Below, in pieces: positions 6,649 through 11,879 of a stretch of DNA of 11,879 nucleotides. Under the pieces are notes generated by a model. The model did no database searches, had not been told where the DNA came from, and saw only the letters and a list, made by a program, of their open reading frames with translations. Both the position numbers and the translations under genes were made by a program. Source of the DNA: Methylococcaceae bacterium (GTDB taxonomy: Bacteria; Pseudomonadota; Gammaproteobacteria; Methylococcales; Methylomonadaceae); assembly GCA_947505055.1 (NCBI GenBank), contig CANNLO010000127.1, positions 1-11,879 on the forward strand, in the 5' to 3' direction. Position 1 is the stretch's first letter. Every line of letters starts with the position of its first letter.

Positions 6649-7923
6649 ATGAAAGAAAAACGCGAAAACACTCGTATACACTATGATGTCATCATCGTTG
6701 GCGGCGGGCAAGCCGGTTTGTCGGTCAGCTACTGTCTTCAAAAGCACGGAGTAGATCATATGATTTTCGAAAAACACCGGATCGGCCATTCCTGGCGCAA
6801 CGACCGCTGGGACACCTTCTGCCTGGTCACCCCCAACTGGCAATGCCGTCTGCCAGATTTTCCTTATTCCGGTAACGACCCCAAAGGTTTCATGCTAAAA
6901 GACGAAATCGTCGAATACATCGAAGCCTTCCGCCGCAAAGTTAATCCTCCCATCATGGAGGGGGTATCGGTCACCCGTGTCTGCCGCGGTGAAAAAGGTA
7001 AGTTGTATGTTACAACCAGTGCTGGCGAATTCACGACCGATCACTTGATGGTCGCCACCGGCGGTTACGACATTCCCATCGTACCGGACTATGCCCACAG
7101 CCTTCCTAAACGCATCAAGCAAGTCCACTCTGTGAATTACCGCAACCCCGAGCAACTGCCTGAAGGCGAGGTGCTGGTGGTAGGTACTGGACAATCCGGA
7201 GTGCAACTCATGGAAGACTTGCATTTGGCCGGTCGGAAGGTGCATTTGGCAGTCGGCAATGCGCCGCGTTCACCGCGCATGTATCGTGGCCGCGAAACCA
7301 CCGAATGGTTATATGACTTGGGTTTCTATGAACTAACCATAGATAGGCACCCCTTGGGCGATGAGGCCAAGCATAAGACCAATCATTTTTTGACCGGACG
7401 CGGCGGTGGTCACGAGATCGACCTGCGCAAGTTCGCGTTGGAAGGCGTCAAGCTCTACGGCAGCATGGCGAACATCCATGACACCAAACTGGAATTTCAA
7501 CCGGATTTGACTAAAAATTTAGATGATGCCGATGAAGTATACGTGAACATCCGTAACGACATTGACCGTTATATTGCCGACAACAATATTGATGCACCGG
7601 TCGAACCCCCATTCCATAAAGTCTGGGAACCTGATATCGATCCAATCAGCATCGACGCAGATGCCGAAAACATTACCAGTATCATCTGGGCGATTGGTTT
7701 TAGGCCTAATTACCGCTGGATAGAACTGCCGGTGTTCGACGGTCGAGGCTTTCCGCAATTCGATCGTGGTATCACCAATGTGGAGGGTCTGTATTTTATC
7801 GGCTTACCCTGGTTGAATACCTGGGGTTCGGGACGTTTCCTGAGTATTTCCGATGACGCGCATTACCTGTCCGGCATCATTCACGGCAAATTGGCGGTTA
7901 AGGACTTGGCGTATGGAGCTTGA
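6649..7923 (+). CDS. nitH: FAD-dependent oxidoreductase, MSMEG_0569 family
   Basis: This 424-residue flavoprotein resembles flavin monooxygenases. The FAD-binding GxGxxG is at 18-23 (VGGGQAG). A second Rossmann motif, VGTGQSG (178-184), is placed for NADPH. Between them MVATGGYDIPIVP (134-146) is the 'ATG' element, and HSVNY (160-164) resembles the H-S-x-x-Y end of the monooxygenase fingerprint. A late IIWAIGFRPNYRWI segment completes the FAD domain. It likely uses NADPH and oxygen or another acceptor to oxidise an unknown substrate; whether it hydroxylates carbon, nitrogen or nothing is undetermined. AGAGGA stands before the ATG at 6649. A 110-base gap with no terminator separates it from the preceding gene, so it is probably the last gene of the operon. 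The letter nitH follows the seven-gene naming and is inferred. Confidence 0.88.
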   Translation: MKEKRENTRIHYDVIIVGGGQAGLSVSYCLQKHGVDHMIFEKHRIGHSWRNDRWDTFCLVTPNWQCRLPDFPYSGNDPKGFMLKDEIVEYIEAFRRKVNPPIMEGVSVTRVCRGEKGKLYVTTSAGEFTTDHLMVATGGYDIPIVPDYAHSLPKRIKQVHSVNYRNPEQLPEGEVLVVGTGQSGVQLMEDLHLAGRKVHLAVGNAPRSPRMYRGRETTEWLYDLGFYELTIDRHPLGDEAKHKTNHFLTGRGGGHEIDLRKFALEGVKLYGSMANIHDTKLEFQPDLTKNLDDADEVYVNIRNDIDRYIADNNIDAPVEPPFHKVWEPDIDPISIDADAENITSIIWAIGFRPNYRWIELPVFDGRGFPQFDRGITNVEGLYFIGLPWLNTWGSGRFLSISDDAHYLSGIIHGKLAVKDLAYGA

Positions 7924-8071
7924 TGGGGAGTTTACTCAAACCATAAATCATAGAAGAAGGATTAGGCGAAAAATAACGTCCCTGAAAGACTGTTTCCTTT
8001 TCGTTTCATTCTTGTGGAAACAAATACTGAATAGCTAGGCGTAGCACATCCATTGACTTTGATATTTATGG
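7924..8071. other. Intergenic, end of Nit1C cluster
   Basis: No gene is visible. TGTTTCC (7991-7997) and GGAAACA (8016-8022) form a seven-base inverted repeat with an 18-base loop but without a following T-run, so it is not a persuasive terminator. TTGACT (8053-8058) could serve as a -35 element for the next gene, but no well-placed -10 stands out. Confidence 0.4.
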
Positions 8072-8135
8072 TTCCCATGCTCCTCATGGAAATCCAACCA
8101 CGAACGCTCCGACGTCCAGAACCGAGGAGCGGTTC
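8072..8135. repeat. Degenerate palindromic intergenic repeat
   Basis: Two imperfect palindromes lie back to back. TTCCCATG (8072-8079) pairs with CATGGAA (8085-8091) with a one-base bulge. GAACGCTCC (8102-8110) pairs with GGAGCGGTTC (8126-8135), also with one bulge. The combination of 'GGTTCCCA...CTCC' with '...AACGCTCCGACGTCC...' recalls a family of palindromic intergenic repeats found in many copies in some gammaproteobacteria. Only one copy lies in this window, so repeat status is inferred. Confidence 0.45.
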
Positions 8136-8227
8136 ACAGTTCATTTTATCGCGAAGCTTGAGAGTGACGCCAATTTCAAGGAATAAATTCCCGCCGAGTC
8201 ATTCGGCCAAGCATAAGAGGCAAGACT

Positions 8228-9285
8228 ATGAACATAGTCAGTAGAGAATTCAAAATCAGCGGCATGCATTGTTTTGGTTGCGAGGATGCCATAGTCGACA
8301 GTCTTAGTTTATTATTGCCCTGTATCGTCAATGCGGAAGCCGATTACCGTCGGCAAACCGCCAAAATGTTGTATAACATCCGATTGATCAATGAGGCTAA
8401 AATACGCCAACGAATAGAAGCCAAGGGCTACGGGATTAACGAGGCGATATCGTCATGGCGTGAAAAAGCCTTGCGGGCTCTAATATTTTTGTTGTTGCTG
8501 GTTTCAGTCGGCAGTCTGGTTTGGTGGGGGAAATGTCTGATACCTGGCATTTTGCAACAAATTAATCCGCATATGAGTTGCGCATTACTGCTCGGCATCG
8601 GTTTCTTAACCGGGTTTTACTGTATCGGCATGTGCGGCAGTTTTTTACTGAGCTACACTAACGCCGCACAATCCATGTGTCGGCAACTGATAGCGCATTT
8701 GGTTTATGGTTTTGGTAAGACCTTGTCCTATTGCTGGGTGCCGAATTCGGTTTATTGGGGGCTTTCGTCGAGATTACGCCACAGATGTGTCGTGTCGCCG
8801 CTTTGCTGGCCAGTGTTTTCATCCTGCTGTATGGCCTGAAAATGCTTAATGTATTTTCGCTGCTCAGGCGATTGAGTGTAGGCTTGCGTTGGCCTCGTGC
8901 CGTCAATCGGCAAGTGAGCAATCAATAGCGCAAACACCGTACCGGTTTGCTTAACGGACTGGTCTTGGGTTGTGACCCCTTGCAAGCCATGTACCTGATG
9001 GCCGCAGGTACTGGCAATCCGCTGCAAGGCGCAAAATTCTTACTGTTGTTTGGTTTGGGCAATCTATTAGCCCTACTCGGTTTCGCGTTTTTCGCCGTTT
9101 TATTGTCTCCCGCCGCCATGCGGCAATTAGTGAGCGTGTCTGGGATATTGGTGATTGTCATGGGGCTGATGATGGTGCAGCGCGGGTTGAAGCTGTTGAA
9201 CGTTGATCTTTCGACTTTGCTGCCAACGTCTACGGTGCCGAACGGGGTTGATTTTGGGAAGGTGTTGAGGGTAATTGGCACCTAG
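8228..9285 (+). pseudogene. HMA domain plus DsbD-like/TauE-type transmembrane protein, broken
   Basis: Residues 1-70 resemble a heavy-metal-associated domain with the Cu/metal-binding GMHCFGC (Cys15 and Cys18). A transmembrane helix follows near 83-100, then GFLTGFYCIGMCGSF, which is typical of the DsbD-like/UreH-type membrane family ('sulfite exporter TauE/SafE family protein'). The frame is lost near 8731: restoring one T in TATTGC makes the sequence continue as LLGAEFGLLGAF. That second part reaches TAG at 8926-8928. The same frame continues immediately after it with RKHRTGLLNGLVLG and GCDPLQAMYLMAAGTG, and ends at 9285. So one gene contains a single-base frameshift and an in-frame amber codon. 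An intact copy would encode roughly 350 residues, probably for copper or cytochrome-oxidase-related metal handling. A Shine-Dalgarno-like AGAGGC precedes the ATG at 8228. Two independent lesions favour a true pseudogene over sequencing error. Confidence 0.8.
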
Positions 9286-9337
9286 CCTTGCGATAGCAAA
9301 ACATAAAAAAGTTACATGCCTTGAGGCTACATTTTTT
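9283..9337. terminator. Possible terminator between convergent genes
   Basis: TAGCCT (9283-9288) and AGGCTA (9324-9329) form a six-base inverted repeat followed by six Ts (9332-9337) for + strand transcription, but the loop is 35 bases. On the - strand GCC-TCAA-GGC (complement of 9318-9327) is followed after seven bases by a run of Ts. Either could terminate transcription in the 50-base gap; neither is strong. Confidence 0.3.
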
Positions 9338-10766
9338 AACAATTTTCCACCATCAAATCCCTTGCCATATCCCCCAACTTCTTCAATCCTCGCTCCAACC
9401 TATCGTTCCATGGCACCCCGCAACTTAAGCGTATGCAGTTGCCGTACTTCTTTTGAGTTGCGGAGAACAAAGGGCCGGGGGCAATGATGATATTTTCTTG
9501 GCTAGCACGGCGGTGTAGTTCCATCGCGTCGACGGCAGTCGGTAGTTCCACCCATAACGCGAAACCGCCTTCCGGCTGGGTCACTCGTGTACCCTCCGGA
9601 AACAGCAGACTAACAGCCTTCACAGCCAGCGCCACATTGCGCGCGTATTCCTGACGAACCTGACGCAAATAGCGGTCGTAACCACCTTGTTCCAGCATAT
9701 GGGCGACGATCAGTTGGTTAAGGGTTGGCACAGCTTGGTGCATCATGTATTTCAGGTTTTCAACTTGCTCCTTGTAGCGCCCCGGCACCAACCAGCCGAC
9801 CCGTATGCCAGGAGACATGGTCTTGGCGAAGGAGTTGCAATACAAAACCTGGCTTTGTCGGCTCCAAGCCTTACAGACCGAAGGCCGCTGCAAACCATAA
9901 CCTAAATCACCGTAGACATCGTCTTCGACCAGCGGAATCTGATGTTTTTCCAGCAAGGACACCAAAGCCTGCTTGGGTTCATCGGTCATGCAAGAACCCA
10001 GCGGGTTGTTGTAGTTGGAGACGATCAAACAGGCTTTGATTTGCCATTGCTCAATAGCCATTTGCATGGCGTCCAGCGACAGGCCGTCACGGGGATGAGT
10101 CGGAATTTCCAAAGCCTCCATGCCACAGGATTCGATGACTTGCAACAAGCCGTAAAAAGTAGGCGACTCAATTGCAATCAAGTCTCCGGGCTGGCAAATC
10201 GCCATCAGCGCCAGATGCACGGCTTCACGAGCACCGTGAGTAATGACGATGTCATCCGGACTATCTGCACACTGTAATTCGACCATGCGTTTGGCTATTT
10301 GCCGTCGCAACTCCTGATTTCCTAGTAATTCATCGGCATCGAAACAACGTTTACCGAAAGTTCGCGACACCTTACCTGTAGCTTGTTGCAAAGCATGGGT
10401 TGGCAAAAAGTCAGCATGCGGTACCGACGTGCCCAGGTTGATTAGGTAAGGGTCTTTGGCTGCGCGCAAAATTTGCCGGGTCAGGGATTGACCGGTGACC
10501 TTGGCAGGGGTGACCGGCGCATCTGAGATTTCCGGTTCGATAATCGCTTGCCGATGAAATACGCTGACATAGTAACCGGAACGCAAACGGGCCTGAATCC
10601 GCCCACTGTCCTCCAACAATCGGTAGGCCTCCAGTGCAGTCGAGATACTGACACTCAATTGCTGACTCAGCTTCCGCACACCGGGCAACTTTTCTCCCGG
10701 CTTATAGACGCCCTGCTCAATATGAGCTATCACAGTTTCCGCGACAGTTTCGTACAAGTGTTTCAT
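9336..10766 (-). CDS. MocR-type GntR/aminotransferase fusion regulator (YdcR-like)
   Basis: This 476-residue protein fuses an N-terminal GntR winged helix (residues 1-70, with GEKLPGVRKLSQQL and the wing SGRIQARLRSGYYV) to a fold-type I PLP aminotransferase domain (from about 105). PLP-binding residues are visible: Asn254 in NPLG, Asp283 and Tyr285 in EDDVYGDL, and the Schiff-base Lys315 in NSFAKTMSPG, with Arg322 just after it. Such proteins usually act as PLP- or amino-acid-sensing regulators rather than enzymes, and many control a neighbouring gene. The length is typical of the class. AAGG on the minus strand lies about nine bases before the ATG at 10766. It is convergent with the broken HMA gene and no divergent partner gene is present, so its target is unclear; control of the Nit1C genes 8 kb away is possible but unsupported. 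Confidence 0.9.
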   Translation of the reverse strand: MKHLYETVAETVIAHIEQGVYKPGEKLPGVRKLSQQLSVSISTALEAYRLLEDSGRIQARLRSGYYVSVFHRQAIIEPEISDAPVTPAKVTGQSLTRQILRAAKDPYLINLGTSVPHADFLPTHALQQATGKVSRTFGKRCFDADELLGNQELRRQIAKRMVELQCADSPDDIVITHGAREAVHLALMAICQPGDLIAIESPTFYGLLQVIESCGMEALEIPTHPRDGLSLDAMQMAIEQWQIKACLIVSNYNNPLGSCMTDEPKQALVSLLEKHQIPLVEDDVYGDLGYGLQRPSVCKAWSRQSQVLYCNSFAKTMSPGIRVGWLVPGRYKEQVENLKYMMHQAVPTLNQLIVAHMLEQGGYDRYLRQVRQEYARNVALAVKAVSLLFPEGTRVTQPEGGFALWVELPTAVDAMELHRRASQENIIIAPGPLFSATQKKYGNCIRLSCGVPWNDRLERGLKKLGDMARDLMVENC

Positions 10767-10791
10767 ATGTGTGACCTTAAGTTAGCGCGAG

Positions 10792-10820
10792 ACATTAGTG
10801 AATTTTACTTCGATAGGCAA
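10792..10820 (-). promoter_or_regulatory. Weak promoter candidate for the MocR gene
   Basis: On the - strand TTGCCT (10815-10820) and TAATGT (10792-10797) are separated by 17 bases, with four and three of six consensus matches. Transcription would start near 10785, about 20 bases before the MocR ATG. Alternatively the gene is read from further upstream together with the 34-codon ORF. Confidence 0.2.
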
Positions 10821-10828
10821 ACGACATT

Positions 10829-10933
10829 TTAATGAATGTTCTTATGAAACAAAGCATGCGCCCAAAGGGTAGTAGATAACGCCAAGTCGATTAATCCGAG
10901 GGAAGCTTGTTTTAAGAGTTGTGTTTTGTTCAT
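10829..10933 (-). CDS. Small 34-aa ORF upstream of the MocR gene
   Basis: On the minus strand an ATG (complement of 10931-10933) opens 34 codons ending in TAA (complement of 10829-10831). Its start is preceded by AGGAAG (complement of 10940-10945) at a six-base spacing, a very good Shine-Dalgarno arrangement. The peptide begins MNKTQLLKQ, continues with an amphipathic or hydrophobic stretch around residues 11-29 (LIDLALSTTLWAHALF), and ends FHKNIH with histidines at 26, 30 and 34. I do not recognise it. It could be a short membrane-associated peptide, a leader peptide that tunes the downstream MocR gene (62 bases away, same strand) or a chance frame. Real coding is supported by the start signal, not by conservation, which I cannot test. 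Confidence 0.45.
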   Translation of the reverse strand: MNKTQLLKQASLGLIDLALSTTLWAHALFHKNIH

Positions 10934-10949
10934 AAATATCTTCCTATTT

Positions 10950-10964
10950 TGCCTGGGACAGGCA
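10950..10964. repeat. Short perfect hairpin upstream of the 34-aa ORF
   Basis: TGCCTG (10950-10955) pairs perfectly with CAGGCA (10959-10964) around GGA. It lies about five bases upstream of the small ORF's Shine-Dalgarno site on the - strand and could affect its initiation. It lacks a T-run and is not a terminator. Confidence 0.5.
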
Positions 10965-10988
10965 CCGAATAACCTAAATATTGAAAAT

Positions 10989-11007
10989 CCTCTCCCGAAA
11001 AGAGAGG
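10989..11007 (-). terminator. Possible minus-strand terminator
   Basis: CCTCTC (10989-10994) pairs with GAGAGG (11002-11007). Read on the - strand, the hairpin is followed by ATTTTC, a short T-run. Similar CCTCTCCC...GAGAGG hairpins occur as scattered intergenic repeats in many gammaproteobacteria, so the terminator role is weakly supported. Confidence 0.35.
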
Positions 11008-11208
11008 GAAAGTTTCAAATTATTTGATGTAAATTCCCATATTATGTATATTTTATAAAATTGCTCTGAAGTATCCGAATACGTTTTTAGCAACAAATTT
11101 TCAGACATATTCTTTCTATCGATTCATTCGCTCGAAAAGTCAGCATGTGACGTGTTAACTTTGCCCAGTCCCCCAGAGAATTGCTTTGGAGAACCATAAT
11201 CAATCAAA

Positions 11209-11242
11209 AAGTTCCCGGATTAAAATAAAGTCGCAATCCGGG
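11209..11242 (-). terminator. Minus-strand intrinsic terminator in gene-free DNA
   Basis: CCCGGATT (11214-11221) and AATCCGGG (11235-11242) form a perfect eight-base stem with a 13-base loop. On the - strand the stem is followed by AACTTTTTG, as expected of an intrinsic terminator. No minus-strand gene is visible upstream of it (above 11243), so it might end a small RNA or an unrecognised short gene. Confidence 0.5.
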
Positions 11243-11393
11243 GTAAAGAGGGAGGATTAATGATCAAGCGGAAATAATTTTAAAGGGGAAAGGGTATTAG
11301 AAACAGAAACAGAAACTGTGTATTTTTGGCGGTACAGATTTGCTATTTGAGGATCTATTATGCGTAATTAAACTGTAACTGTTTTAAATCGCG

Positions 11394-11416
11394 GCGGGAT
11401 TGGTCTCCATCCCCGC
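11394..11416. repeat. Hairpin, gene-free right flank
   Basis: GCGGGAT (11394-11400) pairs with ATCCCCGC (11409-11416) with one bulged C and an eight-base loop, TGGTCTCC. It is GC-rich in AT-rich surroundings, which hints at a mobile palindromic repeat or part of a structured RNA. Confidence 0.35.
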
Positions 11417-11663
11417 ATATTTCCGTACACTGGAATACGTCAATGCTCCAGTAAGTCCACATAGACGCTTTCTTTGATGCCTATTTTTAACGTTAGTTAG
11501 ATTTTTACGCACACAGGCCTGCCAAGATTTGTTCTATAAATTAAAGGTGCACTGATCCATGCTTCCGTTTTTTGCTGTGGTAATGTCAAAACAATGGATG
11601 CAGAATGATTCAGCTGCTTTGTGTCTTATTGAGTATATAACTTAAGATGCTTTTAGGCTTACC

Positions 11664-11689
11664 AAAAAAAAGCGGCCTCGAAACGGCTT
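11664..11689 (-). terminator. Possible minus-strand terminator with long T-run
   Basis: On the - strand AAGC...GCTT (complement of 11670-11673 and 11686-11689) forms a short, imperfect stem with an inner mismatch, followed by a run of eight Ts (complement of 11664-11671). The T-run is convincing and the stem is poor. It may end transcription entering from beyond the window edge. Confidence 0.35.
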
Positions 11690-11879
11690 ATTTCATGTCT
11701 TTATTATTGAATCTTAAAATGTCTTGAGTTCAATGAGACGGGTCCTTAATGTTTATTCTTGATAACGGTTTATCGAAAATAAATGGTCAAAATACGCTCC
11801 ATCAGTATAGTTGTAAACACTATATTCATCGCCATAAAGCAGCCGATGGCGACTGACCGCTCATGGCACTCAGTTGACA

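Larger units (their letters stand above)
905..7923 (+). other. Nit1C nitrilase gene cluster (eight genes, complete)
   Basis: Eight consecutive co-directional genes correspond one-to-one to the conserved MSMEG_0572, nitrilase, MSMEG_0568, MSMEG_0567 (two halves), MSMEG_0565, MSMEG_0570 and MSMEG_0569 families. Junctions within nitC to the 95-aa gene are +14, +4 and +8 base overlaps or one-base gaps. Wider gaps occur only after nitB (72 bases, with a hairpin) and before the flavoprotein (110 bases). The cluster is reported as linked to cyanide assimilation in several bacteria. The substrate and product of most of its enzymes are not established to my knowledge. Confidence 0.92.
10934..11879. 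other. Gene-free right flank
   Basis: No protein gene or tRNA is visible over about 950 bases. The stretch is AT-rich and contains several hairpins, listed separately, and a short tandem run of AGAAAC-type units near 11299-11317. Short frames on either strand lack start signals and recognisable products. Confidence 0.5.

Noticed and set aside
8947..9285. Separate small gene starting at TTG 8947
   Set aside because: The frame is identical to that before the TAG at 8926-8928 and the protein continues the same membrane family without a gap; no Shine-Dalgarno site supports an independent start.
11299..11317. Short AGAAAC tandem run considered as CRISPR-like or microsatellite
   Set aside because: Only about three short units, with no spacers; likely simple-sequence noise.

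Overview
The window (11,879 bases) holds a complete eight-gene Nit1C-type nitrilase cluster on the + strand (905-7923). It is followed by a broken metal-domain/transporter-like gene (8228-9285) and a convergent MocR-type regulator on the - strand (9336-10766). Long AT-rich gene-poor stretches lie at both ends. The sequence looks bacterial and most likely gammaproteobacterial. Genes have moderate GC and good Shine-Dalgarno sites, intergenic DNA is AT-rich, and palindromic intergenic repeats are present. A methanotroph-like member of the Methylococcales is a guess from overall style, not something the sequence proves.

Left flank (1-904): no intact gene. A decayed IS5-like transposase 3' end lies near 490-635. 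A strong intrinsic-terminator hairpin (854-883) sits immediately in front of the ribosome binding site of the first cluster gene.

Nit1C cluster (905-7923): the order is Sll0783/MSMEG_0572-family protein (nitB), nitrilase (nitC), MSMEG_0568-family radical SAM enzyme (nitD), GNAT acetyltransferase (nitE), AIR-synthase-like protein (nitF), MSMEG_0565-family glycosyltransferase, a 95-aa MSMEG_0570-family protein and an MSMEG_0569-family flavoprotein. From nitC to the 95-aa gene the reading frames overlap or nearly touch, so they should be one translationally coupled mRNA. Published work links this cluster to growth on cyanide as nitrogen source (Pseudomonas fluorescens NCIMB 11764 and others), and links the Sll0783 protein to nitrogen-starvation physiology in Synechocystis. 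The enzyme set (nitrilase, radical SAM, acetyltransferase, ATP-dependent AIRS/ThiL-like enzyme, glycosyltransferase, flavin monooxygenase-like enzyme) looks like a biosynthetic or modification pathway. I know of no established product, and this is the most interesting system in the window.

Right part (7924-11879): a degenerate palindromic repeat lies between the cluster and the broken HMA/DsbD-like gene, which carries both a frameshift and an in-frame amber codon. Beyond it is the convergent PLP-dependent GntR/MocR regulator. Upstream of that regulator is a 34-codon small ORF with an excellent Shine-Dalgarno site that gene callers would miss. The last ~950 bases carry only hairpins, several oriented as minus-strand terminators.
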